Positions 21,950-34,503 of a stretch of 64,000 bases of DNA are shown here, one piece after another (within the stretch, counting starts at the first letter, position 1; the number at the start of each line of letters is the position of its first letter). The notes beneath the pieces are model-generated. The model worked only from the letters and a program-made list of their open reading frames with translations. It did no database searches and had not been told where the DNA came from. Source of the DNA: Pycnopodia helianthoides (Eukaryota > Echinodermata > Asteroidea > Forcipulatida > Asteriidae); contig CM063249.1 of NCBI GenBank assembly GCA_032158295.1, positions 3,425,195-3,489,194 of the forward strand, written 5' to 3'. Made by a program: the position numbers and the translations under genes.

Positions 21950-22345
21950 TTAAAGGAACATTACAGAATTGGTTTTTGCTAACAAAACAGTTGCTAACAG
22001 TGTAAGCACTTTATGTAATCCACCAGATACATAAACTGACAAACCTGTAGAAGTTTGAGATCGATCGGCCATCTGGGTCACGAGAAAATAGTGAAAAACC
22101 GAGAACGCATTTGCATGAAATCATATAGATTCAACAAATGAATAAAACACTCACTGAGTGATAAACTCCAATCGGAAAATTAGTTTATTCATTTCTCATC
22201 AAATAATATGGCATTTCAGACAGAAATATTTCAAGGGATGTTTTCTACTATCATCATCATTAGACCGTGTAAGTTTTATGTAAATCTGTGATCAAAAAGT
22301 ATATTTTACAAGTTCTTTTCTTACCAATTCTGTAATGTTCTTTAA
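21950..22345 (-). mobile_element. Family A MITE, copy 4 (reverse)
   Basis: Same orientation as copy 3, only about 900 bp from it. The right end has lost one base (TGTTCTTTAA). Confidence 0.9.
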
Positions 22346-24787
22346 GATTAATAAAATTACCTGTAACTGCTAAAAGTTAACCTGCTGATATTATGAAGCT
22401 ATCAAACCTGTGGAATTTTACGACATTACCCTTCGATATCCCCAACCAAATCTGGCATTTTCCAACAAAAAAATCCACAATTTGTTGCACAATTTGTGAA
22501 TATATCCATTATACCGTTAGAAATAACACTCAAACATAATTACTTTAATCGTATGAAATCTGGGTTATTCCATAATTCTCAAATGTTTAAGTAGCAATGT
22601 TTGAAAACCTCAAAACTTGTCTCTTCTCCTTACTTTAACTAATGTTTCATTACCATTGTATATCAAGTTCCCTTAACGGGAAAATCATCTAATAAGCAAA
22701 CAACAAACAAACAAACAAGCAAACAGACTAACATCGCGCTGCATGTAAAGAACCAATCGGGACAGTAGCCGGATACGAAAACTCAAAACCCTGTGGGAAA
22801 AAACTGAGAATGTATGCTGGCCCCATGCTTGCTATCACATGCCAACATGATGACTGGGCTCACTACAAAAGTACAAGCAATCCCCATAATAGTACAATGC
22901 AATTTATTTCTGATTTATCATGGTGACAAAGAATAAAATATGCTCCTGCACCAAGGGTATATGTGCATTCAACTTCAAACCATGGTATTACTACCAAAGG
23001 TGGACTGTAAGGGGAGGAGGAGGTGGGTTGAAAAGTTTTCCGCAAACATAAACTGCTCCCGCCAAACTTTCAGCCACTCATTTGCAAGACCAATCCTTAT
23101 TGGTCCACCTTGTTAATCAATCCAAAACAACCTACCTAAGCCTTACTCTCACTGGTTGTGTCCTGAATCCTACACCTCCGTATACACAGCTTCATGCACC
23201 GGTAACAAACTGTTCATTATTATGGACTCTGAATGCACACAACATGCCACAGCGTAAAAACCATTGAGTAAAACTAGACTGGAAAACCAGTCCTACTGTG
23301 CACCAGGAGAGCTAATAAGCCCGGCGCAAACTACAAGGGAGTAAATGCCGAGTATCAAGCATTTGATTGTTTACTGCCTAAAATGAACTATTTGCACGAT
23401 ATACGTAATGTACTTTAAACGGTTTAATGGGCCAATGGCATGGTTCAGTAATCCATTCAACAAATTCATTATCTGTTTGCAAGAATTGAATATCTGTTCA
23501 GAAAAATCTGATCCCCAACATACACGTATTTTGTAATGAAGTACCAAAGATGTCAACCCCTTCCCAATACATTGTCTCTCTTAACAGTGGTCTGCCCGCC
23601 AAACGCCAGTTAAAACACCTGAGGACCAGTCAAAATTATGTAAATATAGCAGAGCTGCCAACATTTGCATCTTGCAATCAGGGAGAAATTTTGTACAACA
23701 ATCAGGGAGATTATTATAACAATCACCATGATAGGGATACAGTTTCCGTAATCAGGGAGATTTTTCAAAATTTGTTCATCAGAACGTGGAAAAATTGGTT
23801 TTATTTTCAGGGAATTTTCCTGCAGAATCAGGTAGAGTTGGCAGGTTCTGATATATAGCAACAGCGACAAAGAGCGATAAATGATATCAATTATATTACC
23901 CTGAACAGTTGATGAAGCACTCGAGATAGATGAACATTTCCCCTCTTCTTAATGATTCCTACAATGCATCATGCTGTGAATAGCTGTCCTGCTCCAACCA
24001 CCCTGTGGAAAGAGTTTGAAATTGCTGTCAAACAGGAACACTGGTAATATAGCGGCAAAGAACCAGAGTATAAAATGGTTTTCAGAAACCTAATACATAT
24101 ACACTCATTGCTCAACAAATGATAAAATGAGTTTACTACTGAAGAAGCAGGGAGCAAAGTTCATCCAGTTATCTAAACGTACACATGTGCATCCATAATG
24201 ATAACTCCACAGGCCCACTAGAGGGCCCACAATTAGGGCTCTGCTGCGCCATGGAAACTAGCAATAGGGGTGCATCCCACTAAATAAACTCCCTTGGCAT
24301 ACAGTGCAAAATGCTAAATATTAAAAAAATACATGAAAAATACTTAGAAGTCTCACAGCTTTTTACAATAAAGGGAAAATCATTAATTGACTCTTGAACT
24401 TTTATTCTCTGCTCAATTTCGATATGGGGAGTCCCTGGGCCCGTTGAGTTATTCTCCCTCCAAATAAAAATACCCCTACATTGGTGTAATTCAATCTTGA
24501 AAAAAGTCCCTACATCTCTCAGCAAATAGGACCATTTATTTCAGGGCCTATGTCATCAAAAATTATTGGAATTAAACAACCCCAGGTCACAATTGGGCAC
24601 ATTTTTTTCTCCGAAACACTTTTTGGGGGCTCTCAAATCTGTCTAATATAGAATATTTGGAGAGCCTACAAAAACTTAATGAGGTGGACAATCTGTTTTC
24701 TCTTTATTTGATGGGGTGCACTCATTTGTAAAGGGGTTTTGAACTAGAGACCTCATGTGAGTGGTTTTAAAGGGAATGTGATGCAGA

Positions 24788-25165
24788 CAACATTGGTAAT
24801 AAGCCATTTGCGTGTTAGATTTGAATATTGTCTGGTACAATGACGTGCTTAATCACAAGTTACCACTTAAATTTGAATTCCTCAGACTATAGAGACAGTT
24901 GCTATGTCACATGATTCAGGGCAAGCTTTTGCGTAGTTACGTAAGAGACGGCAAACACCCATACACAATTCTGAATGGATGTGTACGGCACAATGGTACC
25001 AGGGTTTGCTCATCTAGAGGTTGCTATACAAAAGCTAACCCCAAACCATTTGACATAGCAACTGTCTCTATAGTCTGAGGAATTCAAATGTAAATGGTGA
25101 CTTGTGACTAAGCAAGTCATTGTACAAGACTTTATTCAAATCTAACTCACAATGGCTTATTGTCA
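24788..25165. mobile_element. Fold-back element of about 380 bp
   Basis: Arms around 'ctcagactatagagacagtt' (24892) and 'aactgtctctatagtctgag' (25060) pair over about 75 bp, with weaker outer pairing ('aataagccatttg' / 'caatggcttatt'). Confidence 0.8.
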
Positions 25166-25289
25166 AAGACCAGTACCCACACTTAATACGACCTATCATA
25201 TACATGAAGTAACAAACCTGCCAATGTTTTAAGCTCATTCAGTCATCGGAGTCATGAGAAAATAGTGGGGGAAAAAAACAAAGAAAGAG

Positions 25290-25600
25290 AGCGGTCTATG
25301 TTCACCGGGCCGAAGCTCTGGTGTTGCAGCAGCAGAGTGTGGGTTCGAATCCCGGTCATGACACTTGTGCCCTTGAGCAAGGCACTTAACCATAATTGGT
25401 CCGTAAAAAAGTTGGAAAGGTAGTGCATTTCTGCTCTACCAGACAGGCTCCTAGTGGATGATACGCATTGCCTACATCCTTACGGACTGTGAAGAGGGTA
25501 ACCCTGTTTCAGCCCCAGGATAGTTGATTTGGGTCATCAGCCAAAATCAGTTAAGCGTAGCCCTCACCGTCTGGCCTTGTGAGTTAGGCGATATCTCAAA
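25290..25600 (+). mobile_element. tRNA-derived SINE fragment
   Basis: GTGTGGGTTCGAATCCCGGT followed by 'catgacacttgtgcccttgagcaaggcac' type body and a downstream stretch about paying-out 'gatgatacgcattgcc'. Low-complexity C and A runs follow at 25615-25650. Confidence 0.6.
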
Positions 25601-26021
25601 AAATAAAACAAAAACACCCCCCCCCCCAAAAAAAAAACCCCACCCCGAATTTTAGAGGGAAGTTTTCCACCATGACCGTGTAAGTAATACTTGAAAATCT
25701 GTGAAGATTGATATTTTTCTTTCTGTTATAATTGTTGTGCACACCCTTTAAACTATCATACAGGATTGGTAAGGATAAAAAACATAATTGTTTAATTTTT
25801 AGTCTGAAAGCTTACTGATTGTAACGTTTATACGAAAACAATTTTTTTCTGTGAAACATTTCCCTCTGAAATGAAGTCATACTCAGGAATTTTTTTCTGA
25901 AAACCAAAAAGCAAAAACAAAAACACAACGGCTGATTTCGGTTGTTACAACCCAAATTAAGGACAAGGTGTTAACACACCGAATTGTGCATGGTTACTTG
26001 TTTTCTGACCCACACAATGGA

Positions 26022-26490
26022 TTAAAGGCCCTGTACACTATTGGTAAGATCGAAAAACACAAATGTTCACAGATTTACACACAACTTACATGATTTAAAG
26101 TAAGTAATGGTAGAAAGGGTTCCTTAAAATATTTCTGCCTAAAATGCTATCGTTTCTGAGAAATGAATAAAACAATAGTTTTTATTGCGCGCGATAATAA
26201 ACTCGATGTTTGAAAAACAGAAAACACATAAGGTCTCTTTTCACTATTTTCTCGTGACCTCGATGACCAATTGAGCTCAAATTTTCACAGGTTTGTTTGT
26301 TCATGCATTATGGTTAATCACACAAAACATGAACTTTGTTTGCAACTGTTTTGTCAGCTCTACCAATCCTGTATAATACCTTTAAGCCCAAATTTTCACA
26401 GGTTTGTTATTTCATGTAAATGGTTGATCACACAAAACAGGAACACTGTTTGAAACTTTTGTCAGCTCTAGCAACCCTGAAATACCTTTA
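26022..26490 (+). mobile_element. Family C TTAAAGG element, copy 2, with duplicated 3' part
   Basis: Full copy 26022-26385, then a second partial copy of the 3' third (26386-26490) starting at 'aaattttcacaggtttgtt' and ending again in a CCTTTAA-like end. Confidence 0.75.
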
Positions 26491-26639
26491 AATTTTTTGT
26501 CCTTCCTTGCTGCCTTGTTCTTCAAAAATTGAGACCCGTGGGAGACATCCAGTAAGAATAAAACTTATATTGAATTTCATATTTTGTGAGATAACCAAAT
26601 ATGGGGCGAGAGACAAATCAAATGGTCCTCATTGGGATT

Positions 26640-27080
26640 TGTCAGTTTATGTATATGGTGGTAGATGCTCTACCAACTGAGCTATGAGGCACAGCGGTAT
26701 ACTCCCTCGGGTTTTCCCTAAGAACCACATTTTTCTCTCGGTGTTGCATGGATGCGCAACTGGGCAAAGTAACTCAAACACAATAATTGGTATGGTGCCT
26801 AATCACCATAGAAGTGAAATAACCAAATATGGGGTGAGAGAAAAATCAAATGGTCCTCATTTGGATTTGAACCCAAGACCCCTGACACTCCGGGCAGAAG
26901 CTCTACCAACTGAGCTACGTATGAGGCACAGCGGTATACTCCCTCGGGTTTTCCCTAAGAACCACATTTTTCTGCCCGCAGTGTCAGGGGTCTTGGGTTC
27001 AAATGGCAATGAGGACCATTTGATTTTTCTCTCACCCCATATTTGGTTATTTCACTTCGATGGTGATTAGGCACCATACC
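26640..27080. mobile_element. Cluster of tRNA-derived SINE copies, one inverted
   Basis: Minus-strand heads TAGCTCAGTTGGTAGAGC ... GGTTCAAATCC with tail 'caccccatatttggttattt'. Copies at 26652-26800 and 26800-26990, and an inverted one to 27080 that shares 'ctgacactccgggcag'-like sequence. Apparent short proteins here are translations of the SINE. Confidence 0.7.
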
Positions 27081-27229
27081 AATTATTGTGTTTGAATATT
27101 TTGTGAGGAAAATGTTCCTAAGTGACAGCAATTGTTTCGTCTGAAGTGCCCCTGTTGTCTGTTGATTAGAATTTAGCAAAAGTATGTCAAACCCCCAGAA
27201 ATTGAATCTCCAAAGATCGCCTGCTGGTG

Positions 27230-28790
27230 CCTTTTGGAAATGTCCATGGGTTCGTTTTGAATGCTGCCCTGAATACGGCCAGAGAGATGCGTTTGGTACC
27301 CGATGTCACCTCGCCGAACGTGGACGGGATTTGACGTTCTTTATGAAAATACCGCAACAGCTTATTTTGCTGTTTTCTCAACAAGTAGACACCGTATTCA
27401 GCTGAAACATTCCCAGGTGATTTCTATTGTATCTTTCTTGATAATCATGCCTATAAATAATTATTCAGCTGACAAAAAAAAACAAACGTTGAACCAACCT
27501 TCAAGCAGCTCTTTGAAATTCGCCCCCAGTGATAAATTGCAGTAAATATATGCAACAGTGCATGACTTGCAATATTTTTGATCTTACTGGTATTGTAATC
27601 AGAGCTGTCACATTTGGAACCAATCAATGTTTAATTTCAGATAAAGCTTACATCTGTACTCTGTACTGTCTTTTTATTCAGAAAAAAATTACCCTGATTT
27701 TCTGGTTAAAGGTATAGGGTCATCGTTTGGTTTTTGTCCACGTAATGCTGATTTCGTCAGCAATTTCACGAAGTGCCAAAAAGTCCCCTAAAGCCAAAAA
27801 TGTATGTTTGGAGAAAACCGCGTTTGAAGTTAAGCTAATTTTGAAATTACTGGTTGGTAGACTATTCGCAATTTAATCTTTGAAATTTTACATATCAGGG
27901 AAGTAGAGATCCTAAATCATACAAATCTGCTTTCAAATTTGTCCATAACGTGCTTAATTAATGAGGAATTATTTAATTAACAAGATTGTCTCTTCGTGAA
28001 AACTGTACAAATTGTGGTCTGTGTGCAGCGCGCGCGCGCGTCGTGTGTAAACTTTTTGGCTGTTCGTGAAAACGCAATAACAAAGTTTTTGGCACTTTGT
28101 GAAAACGCAAAAGCCGGAGCACTCATGATTGGCAATGTGCCAGCTATACAATCAGCGCGGTCGCGAATACACAAAATGACAAAAAGGTTTTCGGCTCTTC
28201 GTGAAACGCAATTCCAGGTTCTTCGGGTTTTTGCCTTTTATCGACTTAGCATAATTAAGAAAGTAGACGCTTTTGAGAGTTGTAACTTTGTCAATTGTTA
28301 GATACCAATCAACTACATTGAAACCAACAAAAAAATCAATATGAGGTTTCTACCGATTTTTCAAGTTTTTGGCACTTCGTGAAATTGCTGACGATTTATA
28401 GGCAAAATTATGAAGAAAGATACAATGCAAGTCACACGTGAAAATTTCAGCTGAATACAGTGTTCTACTTGCTGAGAAAACAGCAACAAAACTGTTGCTT
28501 AAAAAAAAAACAAGAACATCAATTACATCCAGGTTTAGCCAGGTGATACCGCATCTCTTACCGCAGCATTCACAAACGGACACCAACCCTCTGAAATCTG
28601 AAAAAAAAAACAATTCATACAGGAATCGTTTCCTAGACACAAATGTTATGGGGTGGAAAAATTATCCAAACCATATTACTTTGAAGGGAATCCTTTTTCT
28701 CAAAACAGTGTACACAATCAACAGCTACATGAGTGCTTCGATCACCAAGTAATTTTTTTTTATGGTAACTAATGTTTGCGAGTGTCTACC
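27230..28790. repeat. Large nested inverted repeat
   Basis: The sequence around 27330-27460 ('gctgttttctcaacaagtag') recurs inverted around 28390-28500. Inside it is a perfect 29-bp inverted pair at 27754-27782 and 28366-28394 (begins TCGTCAGCAATTTCACGAAG). The interior has four variants of TTCGTGAAAACGCAA. Confidence 0.7.
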
Positions 28791-29649
28791 AATCTATGAC
28801 TCCACCATTAAGAAAAAAAGTATAAAAATATAAATCTTTAAGATGACATCACTTGACAGGTGATGACGTCATCATGACGGATTTCTTTTAAGGCACTTCC
28901 TTGCACCAATGCCATTCATCACTGAAAGTTTCATTGCAATTGCTTATCGGGAACTAGGCAAAATGGCGCTTAGAACGCGACGTGCGTTATTTGAATAACT
29001 TCCGGTGTCTGAAACGGACGAATAAAAACAAAAAACAGGAAAACCTTTAACGAAAACAAGAGCTGCTTTGCAGCGCTACGCTATGAAACTGCTAATTAAA
29101 TCTACCATACCACTAGTCTCTATTAGAATTAATGGTACCACCTACCTACTCCACCTGCCTCAGTCAGACCATGGTCACATGTAGACTGCAACGACCCTCC
29201 ACATAAACAGGTAAATGACCTCATCCCATTACATTTTAAAGTCTGACCTTGGAGCACAGTGGGCAGTTTGTACTCTGCATGAATAGCTGCTATTTTTTTG
29301 GACACTGCGTGCATGATCCTGATTCATGGGATTCTGCAGCCATTGCATGGTTGCTTTACAATAGTGTCCTGGGTCCAATTTTAAAGTCCTGCTCAAGCAA
29401 AAAAAATTGTTTAAATTTTTTTGTCTGCTGAACAAATGTAAGCAGGATATCAGTTACATTTTGTACTATATGTAAAATGGTATTTCAGCTGGTAACCTTA
29501 TTCTGGTAAGCATCATTTTGTTAATTGTGCTGAGCAACTTTGTATGCTTATGAGCAGTTCTATGACATGGGCCCTGGACAATGGATGTTTTTCTTAATGG
29601 ATGAAGAATTCTACCTCCATGGATGAGGTTATCATTCATTCAAATCTGA

Positions 29650-30035
29650 TTAAAGGAACATTACAGAATTGGTTTTTTTGCTAACAAAACAGTTGCTGGC
29701 AGTGTAAGCACTTTATGTAATCCACCGTATACATAAACTGACAAACCTGTGGAAGTTTGAGATCGATCGGCCATCTGGGTCACGAGAAAATAGTGAAAAA
29801 CGGATTACACATTTGCATGAAATCATATAGGTTCAACAAATGAATAAAACGCTCACTGAGCGAAAAACTCCACTAGGAAAATTAGTTTATTCATTTCTCA
29901 TCAAATATGGCATTTCAGACAGAAATATTTCAAGGGATGTTTTCTACTATCATCATCATTAGACCGTGTAAGTTTTATGTAAATCTGTGATCAAAAGTAT
30001 ATTTTACAATTACCAATTCTGTAATGTTCCTTTAA
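29650..30035 (-). mobile_element. Family A MITE, copy 5 (reverse)
   Basis: Both ends intact. Followed at once by an AT-rich low-complexity tract of 'gatatatct' type (30036-30265). Confidence 0.9.
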
Positions 30036-32197
30036 TATAGATATATCTATGATATCTCCATTAATAATAGAGATATTTATTTATTGTAAAATATATAGAT
30101 ATATATCCCTGTATACCCTATTAGGAATATATCTATTACCTCTAACCTCTATTCTTTACATCTTTATCAATAATAATATAGATATTTCTCAAGTAAAATC
30201 TAATAGATCTACTAGAAAAAGAGATATCTCAATAAGAATCTCTGAGTATTATGAATAGAGATATATCTTCACAGACACATGGATTTCCAGCCTCACAAAG
30301 TAACAGAAACTCATAGACTACTCGTTTTAGCAAAAATCAAGAAGCACCAATACATCATCCCTGCAATGCCATACCCTGTTAGAAAAACACGAGTGCCATG
30401 GGTTACTGCAGCGTGCAGTTATGTTTGGAAAACGTGTACACCTAAATTACAATATTGATTTCATACTTTTTTTTCAAAGCTAATAACCTTTCAAGACATT
30501 GTAGTGATAGTTTGGCCCAAAAAAACCCTGTTTTTAATTGTATTATTTTATTATGTTTTTGCACTGTGAAACCCGATTTTCGTTGTACACTACCCTATAT
30601 CAAAAGTGTTTCATAACTAGGGATTTGGAGTCCATGGGTCATACTGCCTAAAGGGTCATAGGCCATGTCAATCGGGCCTACATTTGTATCTGAGGATAGA
30701 ACCTAAAGGGTTTCACCTGTTTTTGCTAAAAACTGAACGAGTAATTAACTAAACTGTGTTTTCGGTTTACTGGCTGCAGACCGGTAGGCCATCGGAGGGT
30801 TTTGAGAGCTCCACTGGCTCTCGCGACCAAAAGGAATTGAACCAAGGTCGCCACACTTGTCTTTAAAATGCTCAACGACTCTGCACTCACCTACATCAAA
30901 GATCTTCTTTTTAAAAAAAGGCCCTGTCATTATCATCTTCGTTCTACTGCCAGAATGTTTAAATAGATTTTGATGTTAATATGCAATATGTCATTTGAGC
31001 CTGCTTGATACGCCATATTTATGATTTAGTGCTTTATTATGTTCTGTATTTAATGTTTGGATCAATTTAATAGTATTTTTACTGTTCAGTTTGAATTTTG
31101 TGCTTTCTACTTCTAATAATTCAGTTATTTTAATTTATTTCAATTTGCCCATAAATTGTACCATTTAGCTTTTTATTAATAACCCACCAGTGCCATTTCT
31201 TTGTATAACTGTGATCAGAACCCTAGAGCATGCCTGCATGATTAGGGCACTTTATAAATGCTGGTATTATTATTATTATCATCATTATTATTATTAAGAC
31301 AATTCAACATGGCTATATCCTGTTGGACAGTCGTCACACGCTCACATATCTGCTGTCCGCGCAAGGTTCATACGGGCATACATCCGTTTTTAACTTTGAA
31401 ATACACTAATTTCATCGTTCACAGCCTTTTTTTTTACGACAGACAATGATGACTTTGCTAAAGGCAGTGCCAAAAAAAACAAATTTTTTCTAAACACATA
31501 ATCCTCAAATCGTTTAAAGGCATTTTTTTTCTATGACAGAGACTCACGACCTTGCAAAAGGCAGTTCCAAAAACCTATTTTTTTCTTAGCACATAAGTCC
31601 TCAATTAGTTTAAAGGCATTATTTTTATGACATGGATAGGATTTTGCTAAAGCCAGTTAAACAAATGATTTTTTCTTCTAATTAATACACAAATCCTCAA
31701 AGAAATAATTAGCTACATTTCCTATGGGCTTCTAGAAATCGGCTTCTGGCAATGGAGCCAGTGTTTGTGAAGTGAGCCAGTGTTTGTGAAGTGAGCTTGG
31801 CTCACAGTTGAATGACGTCACAATTATGAACAGGATGAAGTAAAAACAACACATTTCTGACTCAATGGAATAAACAAAAGAAACATAATAGAATTTACCA
31901 GGCAGTTGTAGCGATTCCCGATTGTTATGTCCACATGAATGAATGTACAAAGCTAGAATAAATCGTTTCAACCGCTTAAATCAATATCGATCAATGACTA
32001 ATTAGATGACTAATAAGAAAAACAACGACCAAGGACGACAGTGCTCCAACCGCAGAAATAACAAAACATTTCCTGACAATGGAAATGATTGCATATTAGT
32101 TAGAAGCATGAAAACAATTGAATGGCAGTCAGGTAGAGTAAAAAGGCCACTGGACGGCGGGGTGGGGTGGATGGGGGAATCGTTCTTATTCAACAGT

Positions 32198-32544
32198 TTA
32201 AAGGCAAAGTACACTTTGGTTTTTGGAACTGTTTTTTGATTTTTGAAATCCTACTAACCTGTGAAAATTTCATTTCAAAAGGTGGTAGCGTTTTTGATAT
32301 CTATGAAAATCTGGAGTGGTTAAGTCCATGCAGGTAAAAACAGTCCATAGTTGGTATACACAATACGAGAAACGTTTCTCAGATTGAAATGTTTTTGAAT
32401 CCCTTTCTCTAAAACCACATTCCTTGGAAGGGAATCGTTTCCCAAAATGTTATACATTGTCAACAGCTGCAGTGCTTCTTATCAAGTAAGTTTTTATGGT
32501 CATTAATTTTTGGAGTAATCACCAAAGCTATACCCTCCCTTTAA
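32198..32544 (+). mobile_element. Family B TTAAAGG element, copy 3
   Basis: Complete: TTAAAGGCAAAGTACACTTT at the left and ...AAGCTATACCCTCCCTTTAA at the right, TTAA on both sides, 347 bp. Inner sequence 'ggtggtagcgtttttgat'. Confidence 0.85.
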
Positions 32545-32835
32545 GCCTCAGTTGGCAAGTTAAGCGCAAAACCAGGCTAAGTGCAATCGGTCTATAATTC
32601 TGTCATTTGGATCAGAGGGCTTGTGTGCTAAGCGCCCTCGTTGATGCCAAACTAGCATTTCCATACCCCCCCTGCATCCCCCGAAGGGAAATGCCAGCCA
32701 GCAAACTGTATAAAATGGGCAAGGTTTATGGTGGAATGACGTCACACTTCCTAACAAGATCGCAATTGTTCAAAAGTTGCAAATTTTGCAAACAACAGGG
32801 TTACTGCGCTTGCTGACACAATTCCTGAACCATCT

Positions 32836-33076
32836 GGGCCCAATTTCGTAGAGCTGCTAAGCACAAAAATTTGCTTAGCATGAAATTTCTTCCTTGATAA
32901 TAAAGGGTTACCAACCAAATTTCCATGTGTTGCATATTGCCTGTTACTGGTATTCAGCTGTTGTTTGCTTATCCTGAAAATCACATGGAAATTTGGTTGG
33001 TAATCCTGTTTTTATCAATGAAGAAATTTCGTGCTAAGCAAACTTTTGTGCTTAGCAGCTAAATGAAATTGGGCCC
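32836..33076. mobile_element. Fold-back element, gggcccaattt family (D), best copy
   Basis: Inverted ends GGGCCCAATTTCGTAGAGCT and AAATGAAATTGGGCCC, with the inner arms 'ggttaccaaccaaatttcca' and its complement pairing almost throughout. Other copies: about 36447-36640, 36856-37031, 54925-55110 and parts at 790-985 and 29380-29580. Confidence 0.8.
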
Positions 33077-34025
33077 TGCACTGATGACAAACTGATTTGT
33101 AAATAAAATAATGCAATGACCAAGAAATTTACTAATTTCACAAACTTTAGGGAAAACATTCTGTAACTTTTATTTAGAATAATAAGTCATAGATCAGTTG
33201 AGCATTCAATCATTTATAATGTTTAAGTGAAGTTAGTGCAACTGCTTTTAAAGCATCATATTACTACCTAAGTCTAAAGCAAAAAACAAATTCCTGTCCA
33301 AGTTTGTGTTTTATATTTTCAATTTTTTTTAAATGTTGATGCTGTAGCTTCATCTCACACAAAAAAAATGATGAATAAAATACTTCAATATTTTGCATTT
33401 AAAATTTAATAAGATATATTATTAAACATTATCTTTCACCTTTACAAAATAATAAAAAACTTTCATTAAAAATGAAAAAAATTCATGAAAACATGAAATT
33501 TCATGTCGAAATTGAGGTCTGACTGGTTGCAAAAAATCACAAAGACAGAACAATCACTTTTGCTGATTGGCCCTTATTTTTGTTCACAGTTCTTTGAAAA
33601 AAATTCAACTTCTAAATTGTACAAACATGCAGGTTGTGATACCAATGGACTACTTACCAAATACATTTTATGCAGGTATTAGCCGTAAAGCGAGCTTCCA
33701 GGCCCTGTAAAACTAGCAGAGCGCAGTGACAATGAGTGTTGACAGTAAAGCTCTTGAACTGTTCAATTGCACTGCAGTACATGTGGGTAGGCATACACAC
33801 CGTTGTGGGGACTTTTACACAATGGAACAAAGGTCCCCACAACGTTTTTCTTTGTAAACTGGGTCCCCACAAGGTAATTCTTTAGAAAAGGGAATAATAG
33901 AACAACAATAGGAAGTCCCCACAAAGGTGTGTGCAAAAGTATGTGTGTACATGTGCGCATTGCCGACATTACACAGAATGCAGAAATAGGACTTTGGAGT
34001 GGGATATTAGATAGGCTAGGTGTCT

Positions 34026-34440
34026 ATTGGTTCCTACAGTGTGGGTTGTCTGTTGCCAATCGGGGTGCTGGGTGTCTATGGGTTCCTACAGCATGGATGC
34101 CCTGTGGGTTGTCTGTTCCCACTCAGGGTGCTGGGTTCCTATGGGTTCATATGTGTGGGTTGTCTTTTCCCACTCAGGGTGCTGGGTGTCTATGGGTTCC
34201 TACAGCATGGATGCCTTGTGGTTTGTCTGTTGCCACTCAGGGTGCCGGGTGTCTATGGGTTCCTACAGCATGGATGCCCTGTGGTTTGTCTGTTGCCACT
34301 CAGGGTGCTGGGTTTCTATGGGTTCCTATGTGTGGGTCGTCTATTCCCACTCAGGGTACTGGGTGCCAATGGGTTCCTACAGCATGGATGTTACGTGGGT
34401 GGTCTTTTGCCACTCTGGGTGCTTAGGGTCTATGGGTTCC
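34026..34440 (-). repeat. 63-bp minisatellite derived from the TANGO2 terminal exon
   Basis: Units of 63 bp, alternating with 45-bp units that lack an internal block around 'acagcatggatgcc', extend from the TANGO2 3' flank into the last coding exon. On the coding strand the outer unit reads EPIDPKHPEWQ...SML plus stop, and the next continues EPIGTQYPEWE. Since 63 is a multiple of 3, each copy preserves the reading frame and repeats a stop. The plus-strand open frames here are a by-product. Confidence 0.88.
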
Positions 34441-34503
34441 CTCAGTGTTCTCTCTGTAAAACTAATAGTTCCTTGTGCATCAATGAGGATCACAGTGGTG
34501 GTT
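34377..34503 (-). CDS. TANGO2: TANGO2 exon 7 (stop)
   Basis: Encodes TTTVILIDAQGTISFTERTL then REPIDPKHPEWQKTTHVTSM and Leu, with a TAG stop at 34377-34379. The acceptor is TTTGTCTTTCTCTTAG. The last 21 codons, counting the stop, are the outermost unit of the 63-bp tandem repeat that fills the 3' flank. Confidence 0.88.

Larger units (their letters stand above)
19924..34376. other. Intergenic region between SLC43-like and TANGO2; repeats, no exon recognised
   Basis: Family A elements, SINE clusters, fold-backs, LINE tails (ATT-repeat tail at 31250-31295), AT-rich tract 30036-30265 and short AC/AAC runs. A non-coding first exon of the SLC43-like gene should lie upstream of 19940, but I cannot place it. 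Confidence 0.6.

Noticed and set aside
26684..27179. Two ORFs containing NPRPLTLRAEALPTELRMRH
   Set aside because: Translation of tRNA-derived SINE copies (the 'NPRPLTL' run is the B-box region).
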